Shown: positions 1 through 7,630 of the stretch, one piece after another
Position numbering within the stretch: the stretch's first letter is position 1
How the letters are laid out: each line of letters begins with the position of its first letter
NCBI GenBank assembly: GCA_027016055.1
Contig: JALWBF010000178.1
Coordinates: 2,692-19,279, forward strand
Reading direction: 5' to 3'
Source of the DNA: Archaeoglobaceae archaeon
GTDB lineage: Archaea; Halobacteriota; Archaeoglobi; Archaeoglobales; Archaeoglobaceae
Length of the DNA stretch: 16,588 bases
Notes under the pieces: generated by a model
The model's input: the letters and a program-made list of their open reading frames with translations, nothing else
What the model was told of the DNA's origin: nothing
Databases searched by the model: none
Program-made: the position numbers and the translations under genes

Positions 1-166
1 GAACGTCTCCAACCCTTACGGGGCCCAAGACGTTTCTCGTGATAATCCTTCCCTTGTTCGGACCATCCAAAATCTTAACCTTAACCTGAGTAGCCTCGCC
101 GTGCATTCCGGTTCTTCCTATGATCTCGATAACCTGAGCTGGGGCGATGTCCTCCTCTTCAGCCAT
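1..166 (-). CDS. rps28e: 30S ribosomal protein S28e, partial (3' end beyond window)
   Basis: Small-subunit ribosomal protein with an OB-like beta-barrel fold, found in archaea and eukaryotes. Translating the minus strand from ATG at 166 gives MAEEEDIAPAQVIEIIGRTG, then residues including GEATQ, DGPNKGR and TRNVLGPVRVGD, the S28e signature. Only 55 codons are inside the window; the family is about 70 residues, so roughly the last fifth is missing. A strong Shine-Dalgarno sequence (GGAGGTGA) lies a few bases before the start, as expected for the internal gene of an operon. It follows rpl7ae after a 33-base gap, the usual archaeal order L7Ae-S28e (often then L24e and ndk). Identity is very secure; only the 3' end is unseen. 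Confidence 0.96.
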   Translation of the reverse strand, partial: MAEEEDIAPAQVIEIIGRTGMHGEATQVKVKILDGPNKGRIITRNVLGPVRVGDV

Positions 167-199
167 GATATCACCTCCGAAGAAATAAATATAAAAAGG

Positions 200-562
200 T
201 TACTTCCTCAATCCGCTGAGCTTCTCTATGATCTGCTTAAGCTCCTTCTTGGCTTCTCCCTCATCTATTATGCATGCAGAAGCTGCCGCAACGTCAATTC
301 CAGCCGCTTTACCGAGTTCCTCCTTGCTCTTAACGTATATGTATGGTATGTTCTTCTCCTCGCAAAGCAACGGAAGATGGGCTACTATTTCCGGCGGATC
401 AACATCCATGGCTATGTAAACGAGCTTAGCCAAACCCCTTTCAACCGCTTTCGTCGTTTCGTTCGTTCCCTTCTTTATCTTTCCAGTTTCCCTCGCCTTC
501 TCAAGCAAAGCAAGAGCTTCGTTCTGCAGATCTTCCGGAACCTCGAACCTTACATACACCAT
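200..562 (-). CDS. rpl7ae: 50S ribosomal protein L7Ae
   Basis: L7Ae binds kink-turn RNA. In archaea it acts in the large ribosomal subunit, in box C/D and H/ACA guide ribonucleoproteins and in RNase P. The 120-residue product carries the hallmark KGTNETTKAVERGLAKLVYI stretch (RNA-binding helix), then DPPEIVAHLPLLCEEKNIPY and a C-terminal AGIDVAAASACI segment, at the normal family length. The start is taken as ATG 562 (MVYVRFEV), because GGAGGTG lies six bases upstream. An in-frame GTG at 571 overlaps that ribosome site and is unlikely. A TATA-like core near 631-640 implies a leader of about 47 bases. It is the first gene of the rpl7ae-rps28e unit and divergent from the DNA methyltransferase. 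Confidence 0.97.
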   Translation of the reverse strand: MVYVRFEVPEDLQNEALALLEKARETGKIKKGTNETTKAVERGLAKLVYIAMDVDPPEIVAHLPLLCEEKNIPYIYVKSKEELGKAAGIDVAAASACIIDEGEAKKELKQIIEKLSGLRK

Positions 563-628
563 TTGAACCACCTCCTTCCCGTTTAGTCATCATTCATCGG
601 ACTCGGGCTTTAACCAGAAGGGTAGTTG

Positions 629-641
629 AGTATTTATACCT
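629..641. promoter_or_regulatory. TATA-like core between rpl7ae and the methyltransferase gene
   Basis: The segment around TATTTATACC reads as a TATA box on both strands (GGTATAAATA on the minus strand, preceded by AAAAA as a possible BRE). On the plus strand its centre is about 23 bases before ATG 658 and 32 before ATG 667, fitting a leaderless or nearly leaderless methyltransferase mRNA. On the minus strand it would give rpl7ae a leader of about 47 bases with a Shine-Dalgarno site. Sharing by both genes is an inference. Confidence 0.5.
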
Positions 642-657
642 TTTTGCCCAGTTTGTC

Positions 658-1596
658 ATGTTTAACATGAACGTAGTAGACCTCTTCGCAGGAGCTGGAG
701 GATTCGGCAGAGGATTTGAGTTGGAGGGATTTAAGGTAGTTGTTGCCGTTGAGAACTTCAAACCCGTAGCCGAGACTTACAAAACGAACTTTCCGGAAAC
801 CGAAGTTATAGTCAGAGATGTGAAGCTCGTTACTGGCAGAGAAATCGAGAGAATCTGCGGAGATGTTGATGTTTTGATCGGCTCTCCGCCGTGTGAGCCT
901 TTCACATCCGCAAACGCTAAGAGGTTTCCGAAGCCGGAAGATAGGCTTTACGTCGATAAGAGGGGACAGCTGACGTTGCACTTCATAAGGCTCGTTAAGG
1001 AGCTTAAGCCTAGGGTATTTGTCATGGAAAACGTTCCGAAGATAATGGAGCTTAGGGATGCTCTAATAAAGGAGTTTAAAAGGATCGGTTACGATATACA
1101 CTTCAATGTGCTGAAGGCTGAAGATTACGGAAATCCGTCCAGAAGGACGAGAGTTTTCATCTCTAACGTTAAAATCGAGCCAAAGCCTGAAGGGAGGAAA
1201 AGGAAGGTTATCGATGCAATCGGCGATCTGCCGGAGCCGGATGGCTCGATACCGAATCACGAAATCCTGCTCAAAATTCCGAAAAGTAAGCTTGAGAAGG
1301 TTAAAAGGTTGAAGTGGGGCGAAAGCTTGGTCAGGTTTGAAGGAGCCGGAAGAATGTGCACGAACTTAACGAGATTGCATCCTTATAAATTGGCTCCTAC
1401 CGTGATGGGAAATTCGAGATTCATCCATCCCTTCGAGGATAGATTTTTAACCGTAAGAGAGCATGCAAGGCTCATGGGATTTCCGGACGATCACGTGTTT
1501 CTCGGCGGTAAAAACGTCCAATACGATATGGTCGGTGAAGCTGTTCCGATTCCTCTCGCGAGAGCTGTAGCAAAGGAAGTTAAGAAGTTGCTTTGA
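658..1596 (+). CDS. DNA (cytosine-5-)-methyltransferase
   Basis: Transfers a methyl group from S-adenosylmethionine to carbon 5 of cytosine in a specific DNA sequence. Nearly all class motifs are visible in the 312-residue product: motif I DLFAGAGG (8-15, SAM binding), motif IV SPPC with catalytic Cys79, motif VI ENV (124-126), motif VIII SRRTR (161-165), then a short target-recognition region (about 185-245), and motifs IX/X, including HARLMGFP and QYDMVGEAVP near the C-terminus. It therefore looks catalytically complete. ATG 658 is used, but ATG 667 (MNVVDLF) fits the TATA distance at least as well. No restriction endonuclease lies beside it; the next gene, 71 bases downstream on the same strand, is an HD-GHKL ATPase. 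Sampled base composition (about 45-52% GC) resembles host genes. Target sequence unknown; it could be a solitary epigenetic methylase or part of a two-gene system. Confidence 0.95.
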   Translation: MFNMNVVDLFAGAGGFGRGFELEGFKVVVAVENFKPVAETYKTNFPETEVIVRDVKLVTGREIERICGDVDVLIGSPPCEPFTSANAKRFPKPEDRLYVDKRGQLTLHFIRLVKELKPRVFVMENVPKIMELRDALIKEFKRIGYDIHFNVLKAEDYGNPSRRTRVFISNVKIEPKPEGRKRKVIDAIGDLPEPDGSIPNHEILLKIPKSKLEKVKRLKWGESLVRFEGAGRMCTNLTRLHPYKLAPTVMGNSRFIHPFEDRFLTVREHARLMGFPDDHVFLGGKNVQYDMVGEAVPIPLARAVAKEVKKLL

Positions 1597-1610
1597 TCTT
1601 TCGCTATTGA

Positions 1611-1620
1611 TTTACTTTTT
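1611..1620 (+). terminator. T-rich terminator-like tract after the methyltransferase gene
   Basis: TTTACTTTTT begins about 15 bases after the methyltransferase stop. Archaeal intrinsic termination mainly needs a U-rich tract, so this is a plausible transcript end, and it argues for separate transcription of the next gene, which has its own TATA-like element. No strong hairpin is seen. Confidence 0.35.
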
Positions 1621-1630
1621 ACTCTAACGT

Positions 1631-1643
1631 AAAGTTTATTATT
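1631..1643 (+). promoter_or_regulatory. TATA-like promoter of the HD-GHKL gene
   Basis: AAAGTTTATTATT is centred about 31 bases before ATG 1668, so transcription starting some 26 bases downstream would leave a leader of about five bases. No Shine-Dalgarno sequence is visible before the ATG, which suits a near-leaderless mRNA. Confidence 0.45.
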
Positions 1644-1667
1644 TTGTAGTGAAGTTCAAGATTTAGT

Positions 1668-4346
1668 ATGGTTTTTGAAGAATCTTTGTTATTTAAGAAA
1701 CTGAAAGAATTGGGTGAAGATTGTAAGAGACTCGTTGAGCTCATAAATAATGTTGAGGGGAAGTTTAGAGAATATCTGGAAAGTATAAACTGTCTATTCG
1801 GTGATTACACCGATCATGGCATAAAGCATAGTAAATCTGTCTTAAAGATTTTAGAGAGGGATATAATTGGTAAGGATAGGTTAGAAAAGGCGGAATGGGT
1901 TGAAGATGATGGTCGTTGGAAGTTAAAGTTTGATGAAGAACTGTATTTAGCACTCGAAGAAGTCGTTTTACTGCTTTTAGCCGTTCTTCTGCACGATATA
2001 GGTATGTCTCCCGAGGTGGATCACGAACTCAACAGGAAGGCTCGTGAAATACTAGAGTGTTTAGAGAATGAAATGGATGATAGCAAGAGAAAGAGACTGA
2101 ACACAAAATTGGATAAGCTAAGGGATAAGATTAGGGAAAAGCATAACGAAATTTCGGCGTGGTTTATCAAAGAGAACTATGATCTTAAAAAATTGTTCAA
2201 AGATGCTAATTTTGAGGATTACATCGATGTGCTGGCGTTTATAGTTGAGGCGCATAGGTTTGATCCAGTGGACATATTTCAAGGAATAGACAACGAAGAA
2301 TATTTTGAAATTCTAAACGTTAGACCTTCTTTGCTTGCTTTTCTGCTTGAACTGGCAGATGATATGGACATAGGATACTGGAGGGTAGATTTTGAGAGGT
2401 ATAATACTTTAATGAGGTATTTAGGAGCTGAAAACGTCAAACATATATTTTTGAACAAGAGTGTGAGATTCGTTAAGAGTAGGAATGCCATTGTTTACAA
2501 GATTAGATTTCCAAGTATTAATAAGATTGGAGAAAAGAATTTTACAGAACTAATGGGATTGCTCTACAAGTGGTGGGATAAGATAGAGACGAGGATAGAC
2601 AGAGCAAAGTTTTACGGTGGAAACATTTTAGGTGAGTGGAGAGGAATTCTACCGCCAAAGGTTGAATTCGACGTTTCACTTTTGGGAGATAGAATTGCAA
2701 AAGTGGACTTGAGCAAGGGATTTGAAGCTGATAAGAGTCTTTTGACGGACTTGCTGAGCCGTGAGGTTTATGGAAATCATTGGGAGTATGCATTCAGGGA
2801 ACTTATAGCCAACGCATTCGATGCGATAAAGAGGAGGTGGGTGGAAGAGAAGGGCGAATTTGATCCTAAGATTCGAATTGATGTTAAGATTGACAGTGGT
2901 TGGGTGGACATAAGGATAGAAGACAATGGGATAGGAATGAGTCCGGCGGATATAGAGGATTATCTGCTGAAAGTTGGTAGAAGCTTTTATAGGGAGTTAA
3001 GGGAGAAAGACAAAGAACTTGCAAGTAAGATTTGCCCGATAAGTTACTACGGTATTGGTTTTCTTTCTGCATTTATGTTGCTGAGAAGTAATGGTGATTT
3101 TGAAGGATTTATAGAAGTTGAGAGCAAGAAAAGAAATTACGATGCAGTGAAAATTCTAATCTTCAATCCGAATCTGCCCGTTGTATGGATGAAAACAGAT
3201 AGAGACGTAGGAACTACCATCCGAATCAAATGCAAACATAAGGAGGTTAAGGAGTATTTCGAGGATATTTTGAAGCAAACGAAGAATAAAGAAGTGAGAG
3301 TGTTTCCTTTTCAGAAATGTGATATTGTTAGCTCCGTTTTTGAGAGGTTAGGTTTAAGGATTCCGATAGAGGTTAAGATCAATAATAGCGAGGTTTGGAA
3401 TGATGCCGTGGAGCCTAGTAGATATATGGGAGAACTAATTGAAGAAGTTGAGGCTGATGACGGTAAATATAAGCTCAAAATTTTTAAAACAGACAAGTTT
3501 ACTACAGGCAATGTTTGTATAGTCAATGGCATTAGTTGTAATATTGCAGATGCAAATCTTCAATTTCAGTTGTTTGAAGCATTAGCAATAGATGGGCAGA
3601 AAGTGAAATACATTCTGAATGTTGAAGCGGAAAATGTTAGATTCATGAATATAAAGAAGAGTAGGATTGAATTACCGGAAGAGATTGTCAGTGAACTATT
3701 TAGGAATTTAGGAGATAAACTAAAGTATAAAAATATATATTTGGATGTTATCTCCGATCCTGACTACGTAATAGATAACGATTTTAAAAAAGTAGGGGCG
3801 ATAAAATTTGTTAAAAGCTGTCTGAGATTTAGAGATATTTACGGTAACTTTGTAAGCTTAGAGGAAATCGAAAAAATGGGTAAAATACCAATTATTATAA
3901 ATATTAATTTTTTAAAGAAATATATAGAAAAATTTGAAGATTTCTTTAGAAAGAAAAAATTGCACCCTTTGGATAATACTGGATTTCTCGTTACCTATAC
4001 TCCTCTAAAAACTAGCTATTACTTCTTTAAGATGTGCAAAGATTGTAGACAAAGTGATTATGATTTAGATTCATTCTCAGATTTTACTTACTTATTATAT
4101 AGATTTTTTAGTGAGAAAAAAGATTGTATTTTTGATCATTATAAACTATACCCAGTCAAAATAAAAGACTCTGAACTTAGAGATTTACTCTTTGAAAACT
4201 TTGGAAATATTGCTATAATAGACTACTATCTACTACTTGACAACGCATTTATTAGAACGATCTGTGAGATGTGGAAGAGTAGTAAGGAGAGTAGTAAATT
4301 GTGTGCGGATAAGGGAGACAGAACTAAAATGTTATTAAAAATATAA
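1668..4346 (+). CDS. HD phosphohydrolase-like / Hsp90-type GHKL ATPase fusion protein
   Basis: An 892-residue two-domain protein. Residues about 40-240 resemble the HD metal-phosphohydrolase superfamily: YTDHGIKHS (His50, His54), LLHDIGMS (His109-Asp110), EKHNE (His159), VEAHR (His196) and LLELADDMDIG (Asp231/232), the order of metal ligands in dNTPase/phosphodiesterase-like HD domains. Residues about 365-525 form a GHKL ATP-binding fold: N box ELIANAFDA (Glu378, Asn382), G1 DNGIGM (419-424), lid/G2 YYGIGFLSAF (460-469) and GTTIRI (515-520). The rest, about 525-892, is unrecognised and rich in Lys, Ile, Phe and Tyr. No signal peptide or membrane segment is seen, so it is probably cytosolic. 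Sampled GC is about 40% early and near 27% over the last 600 bases, below the neighbours, suggesting horizontal acquisition. ATP-driven control of an HD hydrolase is inference; the substrate is unknown. Its place beside a DNA methyltransferase suggests a conflict role. Confidence 0.85.
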   Translation: MVFEESLLFKKLKELGEDCKRLVELINNVEGKFREYLESINCLFGDYTDHGIKHSKSVLKILERDIIGKDRLEKAEWVEDDGRWKLKFDEELYLALEEVVLLLLAVLLHDIGMSPEVDHELNRKAREILECLENEMDDSKRKRLNTKLDKLRDKIREKHNEISAWFIKENYDLKKLFKDANFEDYIDVLAFIVEAHRFDPVDIFQGIDNEEYFEILNVRPSLLAFLLELADDMDIGYWRVDFERYNTLMRYLGAENVKHIFLNKSVRFVKSRNAIVYKIRFPSINKIGEKNFTELMGLLYKWWDKIETRIDRAKFYGGNILGEWRGILPPKVEFDVSLLGDRIAKVDLSKGFEADKSLLTDLLSREVYGNHWEYAFRELIANAFDAIKRRWVEEKGEFDPKIRIDVKIDSGWVDIRIEDNGIGMSPADIEDYLLKVGRSFYRELREKDKELASKICPISYYGIGFLSAFMLLRSNGDFEGFIEVESKKRNYDAVKILIFNPNLPVVWMKTDRDVGTTIRIKCKHKEVKEYFEDILKQTKNKEVRVFPFQKCDIVSSVFERLGLRIPIEVKINNSEVWNDAVEPSRYMGELIEEVEADDGKYKLKIFKTDKFTTGNVCIVNGISCNIADANLQFQLFEALAIDGQKVKYILNVEAENVRFMNIKKSRIELPEEIVSELFRNLGDKLKYKNIYLDVISDPDYVIDNDFKKVGAIKFVKSCLRFRDIYGNFVSLEEIEKMGKIPIIININFLKKYIEKFEDFFRKKKLHPLDNTGFLVTYTPLKTSYYFFKMCKDCRQSDYDLDSFSDFTYLLYRFFSEKKDCIFDHYKLYPVKIKDSELRDLLFENFGNIAIIDYYLLLDNAFIRTICEMWKSSKESSKLCADKGDRTKMLLKI

Positions 4347-4498
4347 TATTATTAGAATTATTAGAGTTAATTATCGAGCATCGAAATATACGCGAAAAAG
4401 GTTATGCTACGACAGAGGATATTGAGCGGATTATAATGGAAGAAGGCGATGAAGACCTTAAGGAACTCTACGAGGAGATAAAAGCCAGAATGAAATAA
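4328..4498 (+). pseudogene. Start-less coding remnant or frameshifted C-terminal extension
   Basis: A 56-codon open frame overlaps the end of the HD-GHKL gene by 19 bases in another frame and ends TAA at 4496-4498. Its second half reads like a real acidic helical protein: residues include IIEHRN, GYATTEDIERII and GDEDLKELYEEIKARMK. It has no ATG, GTG or TTG near its beginning; the only in-frame ATG before the C-terminal one (about 4436) would give 19 residues. The A5 run at 4337-4341 matters: one extra A would join ATG 4329 and the whole HD-GHKL frame to this frame. It may thus be a small gene broken by an indel, the lost C-terminus of the HD-GHKL protein, or the stump of a gene cut by insertion. 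The family is not recognised. Confidence 0.4.
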
Positions 4499-4522
4499 TA
4501 AAGCAAAATTCGAGTAACGATG

Positions 4523-4528
4523 AAAAAA
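4523..4528 (-). terminator. T6 terminator tract after leuS
   Basis: On the minus strand the leuS stop codon TAA is followed at once by TTTTTT, the kind of U-rich tract that ends archaeal transcripts. It separates leuS from the convergent remnant ending at 4498. Confidence 0.45.
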
Positions 4529-7500
4529 TTATCCAACTACGTAAATCGCTGGCTTTCCGGGCATGGCCGATTTTCTCTTCTCAGCCGGAACCTTGCTTTC
4601 GTCGAGTATAATTTTAACCCCCAACTCCTTTTCCAAGAATTCCAAGTTATCTTCGATGATTTCCCTCTCGTTAAGCTCGTCCATTACTGCAAACATCTCC
4701 CTGTCCTTAAATACTCTCTTAAGAAATGCCGATACCTCTTTTGCCATCGCTCTGAACTTTTCTTCCTTCATTATCTTACTCATGGCTTCCTTCAAGCTGT
4801 TGGCTTGAGATGCTATCTTTAACACCTCCGATTTCCACTCCTCGGCAAACGCAACGTAAACCTCCTTAGGCTCTTCCACGAACTTCATAACCTCTTTGAC
4901 ATCCTCCATGAACCTCCTTATGTAATCCTCAACGGCTTCGGCCTTCTCATCGACCTTCGATTCATCGAACTCCGGATACCTTTCCAAGCTTATGAACGTG
5001 TCGTGCTTGAGATGCCAGAGTTCCTCGCATATGTGCGGTATGAACGGGGCAAGAAGCTTCAGCCAATCGTCCAAAATAACCACTAAGTTGTCTCCTCCCC
5101 TCCTCAGATACCATCTGACATCGTTCATAACTTCGAAGAACGCCGCATTTACGGCTCTCCTCGTCTGCAACTTTTCCATTGCATCCCTCGTCTCTTTAAC
5201 CGCTTTCTGGAATCTGCTCAATAGCCATCTGTCGAGCTGATCGAGTTCCTTCTGTTCCTTTGTGTAGTGTTCCTTAACCAGATTGTAGAACCTTCTCAGA
5301 TGTCCGGCCAAAGATTCGACATCCTTCTTCCTCCAATCCGCATCGCTGTCGTATTCCGCAGCATGCAGAATGTATAACCTCGTTACGTCAGCTCCGTTCT
5401 CCGCTACAGCCCTCTTCATGGTTAAAAGAGGTCCCTTGCTCTTGCTCATCTTCCTTCCTTCCAAGCTGACGTAACCGTTTACGGCTATAGCTTTTGGCCA
5501 GTGCTCCTTAGGAAATATTGCTATGTGGTGGAACAGGAAGAACAGCAGATGGTTAGCAACCAAGTCCTTTCCGGAACTTCTAAGATCGACCGGATACCAG
5601 TATAGGAATTCTCTTCTAATTTTTTCAACGGTTTCAACATCCAATCCTGAAGATCGGGAAGCTTTCTCGGCATCGCCGATTCCGAGCAAAACGTAATCGA
5701 GAAGTTCGGAAGTCATATTTTCAGCCTTAAGCTTTCCTTCGTTGATGAACTTCGCGAGGATGTAGTAGGCCATGTAAATGGTCGAATCGGAAAGGCTCTC
5801 GATCAACCACTCCTTATCCCACGGAATTCTCGTCCCCAAACCCTTCCTTCTCGCGCAAGCCTTATCCTTGAGCCACTCTATCTTATTTCTGAACTCCTCT
5901 TTGTAGTAATCCGGTATTATGGTCATCTCCTCGAGCCATTCCAAAACCTTTGACTTCCACTCCGGATTTGAATAGTTCAGGAACCACTGATCCCTGACGA
6001 CCTTAACTACGCACTTAGTTCCGCATCTGCATACCACAGGCTTCTCGCTGAACTCGTAGAAAACATCACCGACGCCTATATCGATTAAATCCTTCTGCAG
6101 AACCTCCTTTATCTTTGAAACCTGCATCCCAGCATATTTGCCGGTCGTCTCAAGCAGAACACCCTTGTGGAACTCCTTCTTGTATACTATCTTCGTAGCC
6201 TTATCAAGCAGATCCCTCTGCTCCTGAGATTCTATTCCGAGCTCCTTAACTACCTCAACGGCCGGAACTTTATACTTCTCCCCTTCTATTCTTATCAGAA
6301 CTATCGGCTCGATTTCGATCAAGCTCCTGTCGATTCCGAATTGTCTTAAAATCTCATCGTTCTTCTTTAAGTCTTCCAAAGCTGCGTAATCGTAGGGAGC
6401 ATGGGCAGGAACGCTCATAACTACTCCCGTGGCGTTATCCGTATCTACGAACTCGGCCGGCAGAATCGGAACTACTATCCTTCTAATTACATCTCTATCC
6501 TTCGCTTTCCTAAATAGATCTATCAGTATTTGAGCCAAGTTACCGTTCACTATTTCATTAACCACAGCCCTAAGCCTTTCGTCTTCATCCTCTATCTTGC
6601 TTATCCTCTCATACAGCTTCCCATCGAATTCCTTGAGATCGTCCAGAATCTTATCGATGAGCATCCCGGCTAAAATCGGATTGACCACGAGCTTACCTAC
6701 GAACTCCTTCGCATCGACTTTCCTAATTACTTCAACGTTCTTCTCCTGATACTTCAACTTCTCGGAAGCTTCCTTGCTTACAAACCAAAGCTCGCCATTA
6801 ACCTTTGCCAAAACGTATTTGGTCGGCTTAACCCAGATATTCGTGACTCCAAAGATCGTTTCAGGTCTTAGAGTTGCGCAGGGAAAAACAATTTTGCCGA
6901 GCTCTTCATCGAACGAATACAGCTTTATAACCGTAAAATCTACTATCGTAGCCTCTTCACCCATCAGTAAATCATGATCCTCAACTGGATTCTCGTCGTT
7001 CGGACAATACCTTACGGGATGCGAACCCTTAACTATCAATCCCTTCTCCTTAAGCTTCCAATACTGCCATTCGATGAACTTCTGGTAGGACTCATCCGTA
7101 GTCGTGAATACCCTCCTCCAATCTATCGAATACCCTATATCCCTAAGGGCTTTTTCAGCTTCCTTTGCGAAGTATTCGACTATCCTTTCCGGAGTCGTTA
7201 GCGTCAGTAGGATTTCCTTGGGAACGTCGTGATACTTCGTGTAAACTTCTATCGTCCTTTCATCCCTCTTCGATATCAGTTCCGCCAAACCTATTATCGG
7301 TGTTCCGGTGACGTGGAATCCCATGGGGAATAAGACGTTGAACCCGCACATCCGTTTGTATCTCGCAACTGCATCGCCTATCGTAAACGTTCTGCAGTGT
7401 CCAACGTGAAGGTTACCGTTAAGATAAGGATAGGGAATAGTTATGAAGAACTTCGGTCTTTCATCTGGATCGGATTCGAATATCTTGGCTTTCCGCCATT

Positions 7501-7552
7501 CATCCTGCCACTTCTTCTCAATTAACCTGAGCTCTTGGATAAAATCTTGCAT
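4529..7552 (-). CDS. leuS: Leucyl-tRNA synthetase (archaeal type)
   Basis: Class I aminoacyl-tRNA synthetase that charges tRNA-Leu with leucine at the expense of ATP, in the cytosol. The 1,007-residue product shows PYPYLNGNLHVGH with the HIGH-type signature HVGH (about 49-52), a CP1 editing domain with the threonine-rich ATLRPET motif (about 226-232) and SVPAHAPYDY carrying the editing aspartate, DQWFLNYS, and KMSKS at 701-705. Length and order match archaeal LeuRS. ATG 7552 (MQDFIQELRLIEKKWQ) is chosen because the TATA-like core at 7573-7582 is centred 26 bases upstream, fitting a leaderless mRNA. ATG 7564 and a longer frame to 7600 lie inside or too close to the promoter. It is divergent from the ubiD-family gene. 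No abnormal residue was noticed. Confidence 0.97.
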   Translation of the reverse strand: MQDFIQELRLIEKKWQDEWRKAKIFESDPDERPKFFITIPYPYLNGNLHVGHCRTFTIGDAVARYKRMCGFNVLFPMGFHVTGTPIIGLAELISKRDERTIEVYTKYHDVPKEILLTLTTPERIVEYFAKEAEKALRDIGYSIDWRRVFTTTDESYQKFIEWQYWKLKEKGLIVKGSHPVRYCPNDENPVEDHDLLMGEEATIVDFTVIKLYSFDEELGKIVFPCATLRPETIFGVTNIWVKPTKYVLAKVNGELWFVSKEASEKLKYQEKNVEVIRKVDAKEFVGKLVVNPILAGMLIDKILDDLKEFDGKLYERISKIEDEDERLRAVVNEIVNGNLAQILIDLFRKAKDRDVIRRIVVPILPAEFVDTDNATGVVMSVPAHAPYDYAALEDLKKNDEILRQFGIDRSLIEIEPIVLIRIEGEKYKVPAVEVVKELGIESQEQRDLLDKATKIVYKKEFHKGVLLETTGKYAGMQVSKIKEVLQKDLIDIGVGDVFYEFSEKPVVCRCGTKCVVKVVRDQWFLNYSNPEWKSKVLEWLEEMTIIPDYYKEEFRNKIEWLKDKACARRKGLGTRIPWDKEWLIESLSDSTIYMAYYILAKFINEGKLKAENMTSELLDYVLLGIGDAEKASRSSGLDVETVEKIRREFLYWYPVDLRSSGKDLVANHLLFFLFHHIAIFPKEHWPKAIAVNGYVSLEGRKMSKSKGPLLTMKRAVAENGADVTRLYILHAAEYDSDADWRKKDVESLAGHLRRFYNLVKEHYTKEQKELDQLDRWLLSRFQKAVKETRDAMEKLQTRRAVNAAFFEVMNDVRWYLRRGGDNLVVILDDWLKLLAPFIPHICEELWHLKHDTFISLERYPEFDESKVDEKAEAVEDYIRRFMEDVKEVMKFVEEPKEVYVAFAEEWKSEVLKIASQANSLKEAMSKIMKEEKFRAMAKEVSAFLKRVFKDREMFAVMDELNEREIIEDNLEFLEKELGVKIILDESKVPAEKRKSAMPGKPAIYVVG

Positions 7553-7572
7553 AATTTTTGGCATTACTCTTA

Positions 7573-7582
7573 GTTTAAAAAG
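7573..7582. promoter_or_regulatory. TATA-like core between leuS and the ubiD-family gene
   Basis: GTTTAAAAAG (CTTTTTAAAC on the minus strand) is centred 26 bases from leuS ATG 7552 and about 53 bases from the UbiD-family ATG. It can serve leuS as a leaderless promoter and the UbiD gene with a leader of about 27 bases. Use by both genes is inferred. Confidence 0.5.
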
Positions 7583-7598
7583 CTTTATTGTTAACGAC

Positions 7599-7618
7599 AA
7601 AAGCTAAAAGCTAAAGGT
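7599..7618 (+). repeat. Tandem heptamer AAAAGCT in the ubiD-family leader
   Basis: Two perfect copies of AAAAGCT are followed by a degenerate third (AAAGGT). They fall at the predicted transcription start and leader of the UbiD-family gene. A regulatory role is possible but unproven; it may be chance in an AT-rich spacer. Confidence 0.4.
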
Positions 7619-7630
7619 CTAACCACCGAC

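Noticed and set aside
101..586. 161-codon plus-strand frame opposite rpl7ae and rps28e
   Set aside because: It is antisense to two certain ribosomal-protein genes and has no recognisable motif; it arises from codon bias of the true strand.
658..1596. Methyltransferase as tRNA C38 (Dnmt2-type) or rRNA cytosine methylase
   Set aside because: The motif order and SPPC catalytic loop fit DNA C5-methylases; the Dnmt2 CFT motif and the two-cysteine signature of RNA C5-methylases were not seen.
4520..4822. Plus-strand frames opposite the 3' end of leuS
   Set aside because: The minus-strand leuS is unbroken here, and the plus frames show no family pattern or promoter.
7553..7600. N-terminal extension of leuS (16 extra residues)
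   Set aside because: The extension crosses the TATA-like core and has no family similarity; ATG 7552 is at leaderless distance.
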